Source of the DNA: Pseudanabaena biceps | GTDB lineage: Bacteria > Cyanobacteriota > Cyanobacteriia > Pseudanabaenales > Pseudanabaenaceae | Reading direction: 5' to 3' | Assembly (NCBI GenBank): GCA_013361095.1 | Contig: JAATWA010000003.1 | Location: forward strand, 181,564-245,563 | DNA: 64,000 nt | Shown here: piece by piece, positions 38,401 through 46,834 of the stretch | Layout of the letters: each line of letters starts with the position of its first letter | How positions within the stretch are numbered: the first letter of the stretch is position 1 | Program-made: the position numbers and the translations under genes | Notes under the pieces: generated by a model | What the model saw: the letters and a program-made list of their open reading frames with translations, nothing else | Database searches by the model: none | Told to the model about the DNA's origin: nothing

Positions 38401-39929
38401 TAAAACCCTGGTGTCGTGCCACGCAACATCACTACATCTGGCTGCCCATCTCCAGCTAAATCCAAAAACTGCGAACCATTCGCCAAACCACTTGCAGGTT
38501 TAGTCGCCACCACACCTACCGCTGCAAATTGCGCCTCTACCCTTCTCCCATCCGCCTTCATTGGATTGATCGGGCTAAGATTGCGTTTGTAAAACCACCC
38601 ACCACCCTGCTCGGTCAAAATTCCTGACAATCCTTCCCCATTCAGATCTACCCACTGATAGCGATTACCATCCAAACCTTGCGGTAAGTTTTCTAAACTC
38701 TTGCGATCGACATCCCACACGCGCTGATCGATTATTGGCTCACTGTAGGTAAACTCTAATGGCGGCAAAGATTTCTGAATATAACTATCCCCATTACGTT
38801 TATAGCCAGTTTGCTGCACAGATTTCAAAAATGAATAGATTGGTTTCTGTGCATCTCTAAGATTCTGTTCGTAGCTATAAGTAAAATCTGTTGATCGCAC
38901 CAAACAATCTTGTCCCACACCTTCCTCACCAGAGAAATGATGAAACATTAACACCCGCTGACAAAGACGGTAGGTGCGAACCTCAAACCCCGAACGATAG
39001 GAGGAGAAAGGATCGTTGCGGAGAGTTGCTGTCGTCCATTCCGTCGGTTCTTTGGGAATGGGCTTTAAGAGATCGTGTTCGCCGTAATCAAACACTACCT
39101 CAAACAACCAATCTCTGCGCTGACTCAGATCTTCATTCACTTGTCGCGGTGTTAGATTTCCATAGTAGATATGCTTCAGATAACGATTGCTAGATCGGCT
39201 TTTCGGAGTGCGATTTCGTTCATTTGCTTGAGCCAGATCGATACCGCTTGCGTTATCCTCTGATCGATAGCTGTAGTAAATTGCATTTCCCTTATCGTCA
39301 TAGCTCTCGCAAATTAGCCAACTAAAAACATGGGTTAGATTCTCGGGATCGGCAATGCGACTATTTTCTGTTTTACCGTATAGCGTCGAAATATTATCCT
39401 TAGAAATCGATCGCCAATGCATCTCACCCGAATCCACCTTTGTCCAGCGTTCGATCCGCGCAAATAGCCCTTCAATGCGGGGACGATATCGTTGAATCTT
39501 ATACTGGCGATCAGGTGAATATAAGATTTCACGACTACCATCTGCTTTCAATACGGATACTAAATCTTCCGCCCCCGATAGAATGAAAACGTCAGACTCT
39601 TCACCATCCCAGTAGCGCGGCAACCCTTTGTCGGTCTTGCGTGTAATCGATGGCATCGACAGATTCCAGCCCATGCCAAAGATGCCATTACCAGAAACAG
39701 AGTCATAGGTAAGTGATAACTGCGGCGCAAAGCCTGATCGCCCTGGACTAGTTGCGATCGGAACGCTCATAGAACCAGTTCCCGTCACAGGGTTGGCAGA
39801 AAACTTTTCGCCCATGCCTTTAATTGCACCCCCACCCTTGGGTAAGGATATGGATGGAGGTGCGGTAAAGTAGCTGCTTTCAGCGCTTTTGTCACCATCT
39901 GTCGGAGCTTTGGAGTTATAGTTACTCAT
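32445..39929 (-). CDS. Tc toxin TcB-TcC fusion with Rhs core and variable C-terminal tip
   Basis: 2494 residues. SpvB-like N-terminus (about 30-330) with SLPKGGGAIKGMGEKF and FAPQLSLTYDSVSGNGIFGM. Five FG-GAP/VCBS-like DxDGDG units follow at about 440-700 (e.g. FIDLDGDGHADILI). The TcB middle domain starts near 740 (LVKTVNNMGAETVVQYAPST). RHS/YD repeats run from about 1300 to 2100 and end in the Rhs core YRYTGKERDEETGFSYHGAR with RWTACDPTD near 2158. After DLTGN the ~310-residue tip has a hydrophobic stretch, a PT-rich linker (VEPTPV repeats) and a terminal domain near 2390-2490. Known TcB-TcC forms a hollow cocoon that holds the self-cleaved tip, which TcA injects into the target. The terminal domain is not one I can name. 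Confidence 0.93.
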   Translation of the reverse strand: MSNYNSKAPTDGDKSAESSYFTAPPSISLPKGGGAIKGMGEKFSANPVTGTGSMSVPIATSPGRSGFAPQLSLTYDSVSGNGIFGMGWNLSMPSITRKTDKGLPRYWDGEESDVFILSGAEDLVSVLKADGSREILYSPDRQYKIQRYRPRIEGLFARIERWTKVDSGEMHWRSISKDNISTLYGKTENSRIADPENLTHVFSWLICESYDDKGNAIYYSYRSEDNASGIDLAQANERNRTPKSRSSNRYLKHIYYGNLTPRQVNEDLSQRRDWLFEVVFDYGEHDLLKPIPKEPTEWTTATLRNDPFSSYRSGFEVRTYRLCQRVLMFHHFSGEEGVGQDCLVRSTDFTYSYEQNLRDAQKPIYSFLKSVQQTGYKRNGDSYIQKSLPPLEFTYSEPIIDQRVWDVDRKSLENLPQGLDGNRYQWVDLNGEGLSGILTEQGGGWFYKRNLSPINPMKADGRRVEAQFAAVGVVATKPASGLANGSQFLDLAGDGQPDVVMLRGTTPGFYERTQDEGWESFVAFKSLPNLDWDNPNLKFIDLDGDGHADILITEDDCFVWYPSLAEDGFGAAKRVHQPWDEEKGARVIFADSTQSIHLADMSGDGLTDIVRITNSGVCYWPNLGYGRFGAKVTMDNSPWLDSLDIFNQRRIVLADIDGSGTTDILYLSSKGVQVYFNQSGNGWSAPQVLQSFPAIDSVVSVTTLDLLGNGTACLVWSSPLPGHGQRVMRYIDLMGGEKPHLLVKTVNNMGAETVVQYAPSTKFYLEDERQDKPWITKLPFLVHVVERVETYDRISGNRFVTRYAYHHGYFDGMEREFRGFGRVDQWDTEEIGTIQSGDTTSDSTNLDAASFVPPVLTKTWFHTGAYVNREKISTHFEHEYYREPKESYQAFAASLLPDTILPAGLTADEEREAARSLKGHILRLEIYALDGSDKQSHPYSVSERNYEIRLEQGLQTNRHAVFFAHDRETIDYHYERNPDDPRVTHAMTLEVDEFGNGLKSVAIAYPRRKPAYPEQAKTFITYTENQVTNKPNDKAVDPDWYRIGVPIETRTYEITGVSALAEKYFVLADFYQKAADGSVLGHSTAPKIPYETTPPNTSPQKRLIERVRMLYRKDSEASTTDTTPLPLGQIDSLALPYESFKLAFTPGLLTQVYGSKLTDLSTLLGAEGKYVQQDGCWWISSGRQGFDPAQFYLPVQIKDPLGNLYTSSYDRYHLSVIQTVDPLNNTIAIRNNYRTLQPEQITDPNGNRAQAVFDALGMMVGTAIMGKATETLGDSLTNFNADLTQAEIKAFFDADNPRSLATQHLGTATTRIIYDLEQIPVCAAAIARETHVSDLDGGQTKVQLSFVYSDGFGREAQTKVQAEPGPQDPAVQNSPRLDPRWVGTGAKVYNNKGKPVRQYEPFFSPTHHFGIEQWGVSSTLFYDPVERVVATLHPNHTWEKVVFDPWQQQTFDVNDTVTFDPKTDVDVGEFLTRMPDGNYLPTWYQQRIGGALGTEEKSAAEKAAKHANTPPIAHFDTLGRTFLTIADNGKDASGNDQNYATRVELDIEGNQRSIIDAKNRIVMRYDYDLLGHRIHQASMEAGQRWMLNNVAGKPIRMWDSRDHVFRTTYDALQRPTQLFVKTGSDPEILTEKTMYGEGQGDTKNHRTRIYQHFDSAGVATNGAFDFKGNLLSSTRQLVQDYTTIPNWSGNPVLEMEVFSSSSCYDALNRPIQLVAPHSNQPQTKLNVIRPGYNEANLLERMDVWLGQATEPTALLDPPSANFHAVTNIDHDAKGQRTLIEYGNGAKTAYTYDEKTFRLMHLKTTRGGAVLQDLFYTYDPVGNITRIRDDAQQTIFFNNQVVLPRCDYTYDPIYRLVAAAGREHIGQAGQPETIWDDEFRVNLPHPSDGQAMRNYTEQYFYDEVGNFERLIHQAINGNWTRAYAYNEASLIEPSKPSNRLSSTTVGARTEPYTYDAHGNMTSMPHLTLMQWNYKDELSATSRQAVNATPPPNTVPETTFYVYDAIGERIRKVTERQNGTRKQERIYLGGFELYREFKSNGTDIKLERETLHGMDDKQRLALVETKTITNPDDESPTQLIRFQLGNHLSSASLELDDKANVISYEEYYPYGSTAYQAVDKSIKAAAKRYRYTGKERDEETGFSYHGARYYAPWLGRWTACDPTDIKDGINIYAYVSNNPTNKVDLTGNFKISWKEVAIGAGIAAVGIAVGVAVVLTAGAAAPAVGALVGLTVTTADVAAATTAIGVAGTAYGIADTSVTAKEVYTGKDSETGRQLNDAERSRKIGSGAVGLLATAIGLKGLLKGAPTPKGSKVPVVEPTPVVEPTPVVEPTPVAEPTPVVEPAPVEEPINIDESQITSGKLSRIPVHEPTPGSPPQSIPTSELQLTQSSVGQKANIYREMVAAKNASFPPLDVVEAPGAYKTLDNTRASVLIEAGEPSVQATVHQPQDPLPTNMLGRFGESKTWGEAVQFRESAQKASLPAKGALPKMPPPPRSSQ
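32893..33000. repeat. 18-bp tandem repeat encoding VEPTPV units
   Basis: Six near-identical 18-base units (GGTTCTACTACTGGTGTT) in the tip of the TcB-TcC gene. Each encodes VEPTPV. Copy number can change by slippage without shifting the frame, since 18 is a multiple of three. Confidence 0.85.
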
Positions 39930-40783
39930 TCTATCTAGCTGTAGATTGATATCTAGATGGGCAAGAAGACTTATGAGAAGACCTGAATTTCTTGGTTATA
40001 GAATCTAACTACTTCTCAAATAAAATCATTTAGATTTTTAATGATTTATGATTTTATTTATATAAAGCTGAAATATTTCAAACTCATTTAAAGAATATAC
40101 ACTAAAAAAAATAAATATAAGGCTAAAAATAGAACCAAAATTAATAAAAATTAATATTTGCCTTTTCTACTTAATTTTTTAAATTTATTCTTTGGTTTTA
40201 AGCTTGCTTAAATTTCAATACATGTTTTTTCAAGCTGATCATCAATAGCAGGTGTTTTCGAGTAAATTCACCATAAAAGAATTACAAGATCAAACTTCAT
40301 ACGAGTTTTCTGGCTATTACAAGTTTGATTGTAATTTACTGCCACACAGTGAAGATCTTTCTATACATTGCAGCCAGATTATCAACGTAATATTGGCTCT
40401 TTTAGTTACACATTGTCGAGACTCGAAGATATCTCAAGTTCAATCTTGATAAAAAGTAATTTTAAACCGCTATTTCCACAAAAGATGGAGTTGTTAATGC
40501 ATGTGAAATTGGTGATGATTTGTTCTAAGGCTTCTCTGTAACAAATTAGGGTTTAGATTTTGATTTTACGATTATTTTTTAATAGACCTGTTGGGTAATA
40601 AGCTCAAAAAACCTCGAAAGTCAATCTGGGTAAAGGTTTTAAGGCTTTCGACTCAGAATCCTTGAAACCTTTACTGGGTAAAGGTTTCAGCGATTTTAAT
40701 TATTATTACCCAACAGGTCTAATGTTGACAGAACTATAGTGCAGACACATGAATGTAATAACTAAGGGAGAAGACTGAAAAGT
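39930..40783. other. 854-bp AT-rich upstream region of tcBC
   Basis: No convincing gene; one short rightward frame (40252-40449) has no recognisable features or ribosome-binding site. Holds the MITE at 40585-40720. The tcBC promoter probably lies in the strongly AT-rich first 200 bases. Confidence 0.55.
40585..40720. repeat. MITE, 136 bp, with TA target duplication
   Basis: Ends GACCTGTTGGGTAATAA and its complement TTATTACCCAACAGGTC, flanked on both sides by TA, as expected for IS630/mariner-type transposition. The interior holds a repeated GGGTAAAGGTTT (40628 and 40676). Confidence 0.8.
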
Positions 40784-41509
40784 TTAACTCCAGTCATTGT
40801 GACCTAGAGGTAATTGGTTTAACTCGTCGCGATAAATTCTCCAATGAGGCATCACTTTGTCCATGACAGCTTTAAAGCGATCGCTGTGGTGTCTTTCGAG
40901 GAGATGGACTAATTCGTGAACGATGATGTACTCAATGCAGTGTAGGGGTTTTTTGATGAGTTCGAGATTGAGCCAGATGCGATGATCATCAATATTGCAA
41001 CTGCCCCATTTAGTCTTCATTTGTTTGACTCCCCATTCATTGATTTCTACACCAACGATCGCCTTCCATTTATCGATTAGTGCGGGGATAATTGCTTTTA
41101 GCTGAGCGCGATACCATTGCTGGATGATTTCTAGTCTTTTTTCATGGCTAGTTGTGGGTTTGACATAAAGAAGCATTACCGATTTATTTTCTAGGGCTAT
41201 GTAGCTCTTCCCTTGATGTTCGACAACCTGTAGAAGATAGCGCTGTCCTAAGAAATAATGACTTTCACCGCTTACCATTTCTCGTTGGGACTGACGCGGC
41301 TGGGCTTGAAATTTTGACTGTTGGTGCTTGATCCATGCGAGTTTACCGATCGCTGCGAGGCGGATTGACTCATCACAGATGTGCATCGGGGCAGTGACGC
41401 GCACCTTTCCGTGAGGGGGATAGACTCCGAGATGGAGGTTTTTGATGGGCTTTCGGTTGATTTCGATATCAATGCCACTGACAGAAATTTGATGAGGACT
41501 AATATTCAT
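40784..41509 (-). CDS. YgjP/DUF45-family metallopeptidase
   Basis: 241 residues. YIIVHELVHLLERHHSDRF near residue 195 is the HExxH zinc motif plus third ligand H, with KWGSCN near 167 and IWLNLELIKKP before it, all standard in YgjP/WLM-type metalloproteases. Such genes are often found next to type I restriction genes, as here: it overlaps hsdR by 11 bp and is last in the leftward operon. Its target is unknown; a role in regulating the restriction complex is inference. Confidence 0.88.
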   Translation of the reverse strand: MNISPHQISVSGIDIEINRKPIKNLHLGVYPPHGKVRVTAPMHICDESIRLAAIGKLAWIKHQQSKFQAQPRQSQREMVSGESHYFLGQRYLLQVVEHQGKSYIALENKSVMLLYVKPTTSHEKRLEIIQQWYRAQLKAIIPALIDKWKAIVGVEINEWGVKQMKTKWGSCNIDDHRIWLNLELIKKPLHCIEYIIVHELVHLLERHHSDRFKAVMDKVMPHWRIYRDELNQLPLGHNDWS

Positions 41510-44500
41510 TTTGTTCTCTCACAACTTCTAAGATGCTGTTAACCAAAGATTCCTCTGCATCATTTAACAATGCTTTGATCGCAAGTTCTATCTTCTTACC
41601 TTTGATTTTGTTGCCGCGCCAACCATCTTGGCGATTGTCTCTGATGGCTTTGTCGATCGCTAGGGCAAGCGACTCATCTTGATTGAGGTTGTCGTATAGC
41701 GATCGCTTGGCTGGTGTGTCTAGGGATGCGGGATAGTTTTGATTGCTATGAGGATTGGCAGCTTGTTTAGTAAGTTCGGCAATTTTGGCTAAGTATTCCT
41801 GATAATCGATCGCATTGTCTCGTCTTTGTTTGATGAGAGCATCGAGCAGCTCGGACATTTTTTCGTAATACTTGGGGTTGATCGGTTTCTCATCGACAAT
41901 TAAGCGACGGACGTTGTTTTCGATGGTTTCGGCAACGGCTTCTTGGTTATTGCGGATGCCTTTCGGTAGCTCATCAACGGCTTTGACTCCGCGATTAACG
42001 ATGAGTTGAATTAGGGAAAAATCATCAAAGGTCGATATTTTCTCGCTTTCTTCAGCGCGGATATACCTGTCTATGAGATAGCGCATATCTGGCTCATAGC
42101 TTTTGAGATCGATGTAGTCACCACTATGGAGTTTGATGGCATCACGTAGCTTTGTGTAGCGATCAACCTCATCCTTGAGTTTGACTATTTCAGTGGGGCT
42201 GTAGCCTGCTTTGGGTAATTCGTTAGCGATGTTGGCATAGGAGCGAATTAGCGAGGCGATGAGTTTATAGAGGGCTAGGCGCTTGGGTTCATTGGCTTTG
42301 AGTTCATCGGTATTGCCTGAGTCCTTGGCACAAAAATAATGGAAGTAATCGGATTCATTTTTGGGCTTGGGGACGGGTTCGCAGAGGGCGGCGATCGCTT
42401 CGCGGATGGAGTCGAGTCTTTCAGTGGCTTTTTCGAGACGATCTTCTAAGAGTCCTGCCACATCGGCTTGGTCATAGCCATCAAGTGCGCCAGAGGTATA
42501 GTCGCTAACTGCTCCTTCGAGGCTTTTGAATAGATCTTTGTAATCGACAATGTAACCATATTCTTTGTCTTCACCATCGAGGCGATTGACGCGACAGATG
42601 GCTTGGAATAGTCCATGATCGCGCATTTGCTTGTCGATATAGAGATAAGTTGCCGATGGGGCATCGAATCCTGTGAGGAGCTTATCGACTACGATCAACA
42701 GCTTCATCTGCCCGGGTTCTTCGATAAATTTTTTCTTGACGGCGATTTCAAATTGTTCGGCTTTATTAATGGCTGTTTCAGGGGCTTCGTTAAACCAGTC
42801 CGCTAACATTTTTTTGTAAATTTCGTACTGGTTCAGCTTTTCGGTGTAGCCTTCGCCAGTGGTTTCGCCTTTGAGGTCGCTGGGGGATGGTTTGTAGCTG
42901 GTGACGATCGCACATTTACCAGCGAGAGATGTCCTAGAAAAAATCTCGTAGGTTTTGCAAGCTTGATAGATGCTGCTACAAACGAGCATGGCATTACCGC
43001 GTCCATCCATGAGGCGGGGCTTCGTACTCATATCCATGAGGATGTCATCAACGATTTGCTCTAGGCGTGATTGACTGGAGAGGACTGTCTGCATGGTTCC
43101 CCAGCGTTGTTTGAGTTTTGCCTTAGCCAGATCATTTAATCCTTGCGTTTTTGCTTCAAACCATTGATCGATTTTTTGCTGAGAAGTGATGATTTGATCG
43201 ATATCGCGGGCTTCGTAGCGGAGGTCAAGGACTACGCCATCGCTGACGGCTTCGTTAAATTTGTAGGTGTGGATATAGCGCCCGAAGACTTCGATACTTT
43301 TTTGTTTGTCGGCTTTAAGTAGGGGTGTCCCTGTAAAGCCAATAAAGAGAGCATCGGGGAGAATGTCTTTCATGGCATTGTGGAGTTCGCCCGATTGGGT
43401 ACGATGGCATTCATCGACAAAGACAAATAGATTCCCTTTGGGTTTGAAGTTGGGCGGTAATGCTTTTTTGAGTTCGGCAATGTAGCCGCTAATGTCGGCT
43501 TCGCTGTCCTGTTTGCTGCCGAATTTATGAATGAGGGAGCAGATTAGCCAAGGGTTAGGGGCGTTAATGGTGGCGATGAGGTCGGAGCCGCTTTTGGTGC
43601 GGTAAATGTCTTCATTAACTCCTTTAAAGACTTTTTCGATTTGTTCGTCGAGTTCGGTGCGATCAGTGACGATCAGGACACGGGCATCGGTGACGTTTTC
43701 GCGTATCCATTTGGTGAGCCAGACCATTGTGAGGCTTTTGCCACTGCCTTGGGTGTGCCAAATGATTCCTCCTTCGCGGCGTTGGATGAAGTCTTGGGAG
43801 GCGTTTACCCCGAAGTATTGGTTAGGTCGGCATAGTTTTTTTGTGCCTGCATCGAAGACGACAAAGTTATGAATCAGATCAAGGAATCGCGCTTTGCTGC
43901 ATATTTGGCAGAGATGGCGATCGAGGAGGTTGTCAATGGAGTCGTCTCGGTGAATCGGTAATGTAGTGCGAGTCTGAACGAGAGGATCTTCTTTCCAAGT
44001 TAGGTAATATTTGGCGGAGGTTTCAATGGTTCCGTGGCGGATGCCTTCGGAGTTGTTGCCAGCCATGAGGTACTGCATGGTGCTAAAGAAGGGCTGGATA
44101 AATTCTTTTTTCTGGTTGTCAAGATTTTGACGGATGCCTTCGTTGACGGAGGTATTCGATCGCTTTAATTCGATCGCACCCAAGGCGATACCATTGATGT
44201 AAAGCACGATGTCAGGACGTTTGGTACTTGATTTTGCATCTGCGCCTTTGACGGTAACTTCTTCGGCGATCGCAAAATGATTATTTTCGGGATGTTCCCA
44301 ATCAATGAGCCAGATGGTTTGGATTTTGTCGCTTTCGCCTTGTTCGGGTTTGACTTTTACGCCATAGCGCAGGAGTTCATAAACGGCTCTGTTGCGATCG
44401 TAGAGGCTTTTGCTGAGGTCGTTGGCGACTTTATCGAGTTGGAAGTGGGCGCGATCGCTTATTTTGAGGTCATGTCCTTGTTGTTGTAGCCAAGTTAGGA

Positions 44501-44633
44501 GTAGTTCTTTCTCAATATTGCGATTATTGGGGCGATCTTGCCAGTTGCCGAGGTAGTCATAGCCTAATGTGTTGCGAAATAGGTTAACAACTCGGTTTTG
44601 GGTATGGCGTTCTTTTTGTCCAATGTCGCTCAT
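41499..44633 (-). CDS. hsdR: type I restriction endonuclease, motor/nuclease subunit HsdR
   Basis: 1044 residues, full length for the family. The N-terminal PD-(D/E)XK nuclease has RPDIVLYINGIALGAIELKR near 140. The helicase motor follows with Walker A HTQGSGKSLTMVWL near 294, DEAD-like VFVDECHR near 406 and the SAT-like FIGFTGTP near 430. The C-terminal helical part interacts with HsdM. The protein translocates DNA when the M2S complex meets unmodified sites and cuts at a distance. Because hsdM is truncated in this window, the nuclease may have no partner unless one is encoded elsewhere. Confidence 0.95.
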   Translation of the reverse strand: MSDIGQKERHTQNRVVNLFRNTLGYDYLGNWQDRPNNRNIEKELLLTWLQQQGHDLKISDRAHFQLDKVANDLSKSLYDRNRAVYELLRYGVKVKPEQGESDKIQTIWLIDWEHPENNHFAIAEEVTVKGADAKSSTKRPDIVLYINGIALGAIELKRSNTSVNEGIRQNLDNQKKEFIQPFFSTMQYLMAGNNSEGIRHGTIETSAKYYLTWKEDPLVQTRTTLPIHRDDSIDNLLDRHLCQICSKARFLDLIHNFVVFDAGTKKLCRPNQYFGVNASQDFIQRREGGIIWHTQGSGKSLTMVWLTKWIRENVTDARVLIVTDRTELDEQIEKVFKGVNEDIYRTKSGSDLIATINAPNPWLICSLIHKFGSKQDSEADISGYIAELKKALPPNFKPKGNLFVFVDECHRTQSGELHNAMKDILPDALFIGFTGTPLLKADKQKSIEVFGRYIHTYKFNEAVSDGVVLDLRYEARDIDQIITSQQKIDQWFEAKTQGLNDLAKAKLKQRWGTMQTVLSSQSRLEQIVDDILMDMSTKPRLMDGRGNAMLVCSSIYQACKTYEIFSRTSLAGKCAIVTSYKPSPSDLKGETTGEGYTEKLNQYEIYKKMLADWFNEAPETAINKAEQFEIAVKKKFIEEPGQMKLLIVVDKLLTGFDAPSATYLYIDKQMRDHGLFQAICRVNRLDGEDKEYGYIVDYKDLFKSLEGAVSDYTSGALDGYDQADVAGLLEDRLEKATERLDSIREAIAALCEPVPKPKNESDYFHYFCAKDSGNTDELKANEPKRLALYKLIASLIRSYANIANELPKAGYSPTEIVKLKDEVDRYTKLRDAIKLHSGDYIDLKSYEPDMRYLIDRYIRAEESEKISTFDDFSLIQLIVNRGVKAVDELPKGIRNNQEAVAETIENNVRRLIVDEKPINPKYYEKMSELLDALIKQRRDNAIDYQEYLAKIAELTKQAANPHSNQNYPASLDTPAKRSLYDNLNQDESLALAIDKAIRDNRQDGWRGNKIKGKKIELAIKALLNDAEESLVNSILEVVREQNEY

Positions 44634-44791
44634 GATTTTTCTTTTCTAAATTTGGACTCTAACAATTGAAAACTAAAATAGCGTGATTCCTTATTCTAGT
44701 TTTTAGCCAAAAACTAAAATAAGGGCTTTTATTTTTTTTTGATTTTAGCCAAAAGTCATTAAAACTACTGGGAAAATCATATTTAATTTGT

Positions 44792-45124
44792 CTAAGCAAC
44801 ACCATAGCCTGTGTAGGGTCTTTTGTAGGGGGGATGTAAGCCTAGTACGATGTCTTCTTTGGGGATACCAACTTCTAGCAGTTCTTGTCCTACGTCGATG
44901 TCGGTTGTGTTTTGCTGTAGCCAAATTTTGCCGTCTTTGATGTCAAAGTGGAGGACAGTGTAATAGACCCTCTTTAAGCCTTTCCAACCTACGCGCATAA
45001 GTTGATAGCGATCGCGTACTGTGTCAAAAATTAGTTCGTTTTCTACGTCGTCTTGATTTTTAAAATGGCTATGTTTTTCTAGAAGATTTTGAATATCTAG
45101 ACGGTAAGTTTCTAGTTTATCCAT
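44792..45124 (-). CDS. xisI: XisI-like protein
   Basis: 110 residues. It begins MDKLETYRLDIQNLLEKHSH and contains YYTVLHFDIKDGKIWLQQN, TDIDVGQELLEVGIPKEDIV and LGLHPPYKRPYTGYG, the usual XisI pattern over its whole length. It overlaps xisH by 13 bp. XisI and XisH were first described as accessory factors for excision of the fdxN element in Anabaena, but both are widespread in cyanobacteria. Here no XisF recombinase lies next to them. Confidence 0.93.
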   Translation of the reverse strand: MDKLETYRLDIQNLLEKHSHFKNQDDVENELIFDTVRDRYQLMRVGWKGLKRVYYTVLHFDIKDGKIWLQQNTTDIDVGQELLEVGIPKEDIVLGLHPPYKRPYTGYGVA

Positions 45125-45528
45125 GTGACTATTTCCTCGGTGAGGGGTTCATAAACAATAAGCTTTAGTTGATATCGCTCAATGGATACTTGGGCAAAGC
45201 GGCTTTGAAAAAAGGTTTCATAGGCATCGAGGGGAATGGCTAGATAAAGCTGGCGATCGGGTTCGTTGACTTCTAGCATAATTCTATAGTTTAGAAATTG
45301 CCCTAGTGCGGTGTGAAAGTCGCTAATCGCGGATGTGCTGATGAAGCTTTTTATTTCAACAGCAATTTTTTGTTGATCGCGCTCGGCGGCAATCAAACGC
45401 TCGGCGGCTAGGTCAATTTTGACTTTGACTTCTTCCCATTCAAGTTCTAGGGGATCGTTGGTGATCTGCCAATGGTCTTTTTCTAGTCCTCGTCTAACGG
45501 CATCATGAAATAGATCTCTTGCTGACAT
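45112..45528 (-). CDS. xisH: XisH-like PD-(D/E)XK protein
   Basis: 138 residues. ARDLFHDAVRRGLEKDHWQI opens the family, and KVKIDLAAERLIAAERD then IAVEIKSFISTSAISDFH contains the D...E-x-K arrangement of restriction-nuclease folds, followed by the GQFLNYRIML helix. It starts one base after the hsdS stop, so it is part of the same leftward operon. A nuclease-like or DNA-binding role is known by fold only; its location inside a type I locus is odd (see findings). Confidence 0.93.
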   Translation of the reverse strand: MSARDLFHDAVRRGLEKDHWQITNDPLELEWEEVKVKIDLAAERLIAAERDQQKIAVEIKSFISTSAISDFHTALGQFLNYRIMLEVNEPDRQLYLAIPLDAYETFFQSRFAQVSIERYQLKLIVYEPLTEEIVTWIN

Positions 45529-45529
45529 T

Positions 45530-46777
45530 TTACTTTAACCTCGTTTTTCCTGTTAACAGTTCTTGCATCATGGCTTGCTTGAGGGCTTTGGTCTTGTCGC
45601 GGCGTTGTTCTAGGGCTGAGATTTCGCTATCCATATCTGAGAGGACTTTAGCGATCACTTGTTGTTCTTCAATTGATGGGATAAAAATATTAATCTTGGC
45701 AATATTAGTTTTACTGATTCCGCTTACCTTTGTACCAACAGCAAAAAACTTAAATTGATTTTTGACAAGAGAACTTTGAAAGCAAAATCTTTTGTATTCG
45801 TTATTTAATAAATTATCTTTACTTTTAGCAACTATAGTATGCAGTCCAGAAATATAAGTAATGTTATGTGAGTTTTTGATTACAACATGACGGCTGGTGC
45901 CTTCATCATCTTCTGAAGCATCTACAAAACAAACATCCCCATCATTCAATAAAGATTTACTTGAAACTTTTCTTAAATTAACTTGTAGTTTTGGAATTTC
46001 ATCAAATTCTTTTGCAACATCAATAAAAGTTTTTTTAGACCCATGAATGTCTCCATAATGCAAATAACAAAAACCGTTAGTAGACAATTGATCTCTTGAT
46101 GCAGTATAGCCACCACTAAAATTAAATGCATCTCCAAAACTTTTTAAGATCCATGAGTCTTTCTTTTCTAAAAGTTGCTGCATTGCTGCTTGCTTGATGT
46201 CGCGCTTCTTGGCGATGAGTTTGTCGAGTGAGGTGATTAGCGCATCTGTATCTGATAGTACGCGGGCGATCGCTTCTTGCTCTGGAAGTGGCGGCAACGG
46301 AAATCTAAAAGCCTTTAAAGATGGCATATCAATTCCTGTTTGCCCTGAAGACCTCTGTGATAGTCCTTCAATTAGGCAGAACAATCTCTCTTGTTGAACA
46401 TAGTAATACCAATAATTGAGATCAACCTTTTGAGAAAGTACAGTCTTAATCAGAGCGACATTGTAAGCTCCCTCAATTCCTCGCAGAATTTGAAAGATTG
46501 GCGGTCCATATCTACCAATCATTACATCATCAACTGAACAGCATTTTCTTGCTAAATCTTTAGGAATATATGTTATAAAATCATCTGTTTTATAGTCCCT
46601 TATTTGAATAAGTCGAATATAGCCTTCTCGATACTTAAAAATAAATGTGCTTCTAGGAGGCTGAGAACCGCCAGAAAAAGTCACAATTTCTCCAATTGTT
46701 TTCGCTTCCCAATCTTCAGGAATCATCCCCACCTCAGTCAGCTTATAACCCACAAGTACATCCTTACTCATCACCAT
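45530..46777 (-). CDS. hsdS: type I restriction specificity subunit HsdS
   Basis: 415 residues with two target-recognition domains. The first (about 15-165) begins VGMIPEDWEAKTIGEI and ends in FPLPPLPEQEAIARVLSDTD; the second (about 205-375) ends IPSIEEQQVIAKVLSDMDSE. The conserved helices after each TRD (LDKLIAKKRDIKQAAMQQLL and LEQRRDKTKALKQAMMQELL) form the spacer that sets the recognition distance. The two halves would read a bipartite site. Start at the first of two Met codons, 46777. Confidence 0.93.
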   Translation of the reverse strand: MVMSKDVLVGYKLTEVGMIPEDWEAKTIGEIVTFSGGSQPPRSTFIFKYREGYIRLIQIRDYKTDDFITYIPKDLARKCCSVDDVMIGRYGPPIFQILRGIEGAYNVALIKTVLSQKVDLNYWYYYVQQERLFCLIEGLSQRSSGQTGIDMPSLKAFRFPLPPLPEQEAIARVLSDTDALITSLDKLIAKKRDIKQAAMQQLLEKKDSWILKSFGDAFNFSGGYTASRDQLSTNGFCYLHYGDIHGSKKTFIDVAKEFDEIPKLQVNLRKVSSKSLLNDGDVCFVDASEDDEGTSRHVVIKNSHNITYISGLHTIVAKSKDNLLNNEYKRFCFQSSLVKNQFKFFAVGTKVSGISKTNIAKINIFIPSIEEQQVIAKVLSDMDSEISALEQRRDKTKALKQAMMQELLTGKTRLK

Positions 46778-46834
46778 CCCCTAGCGCTAGATCGCCACTT
46801 ATACCATTGACGACTTAGGACGCAATTCAAACAG

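Noticed and set aside
40252..40449. 65-codon rightward frame in the tcBC upstream region
   Set aside because: AT-rich, no ribosome-binding site and no family; likely chance.
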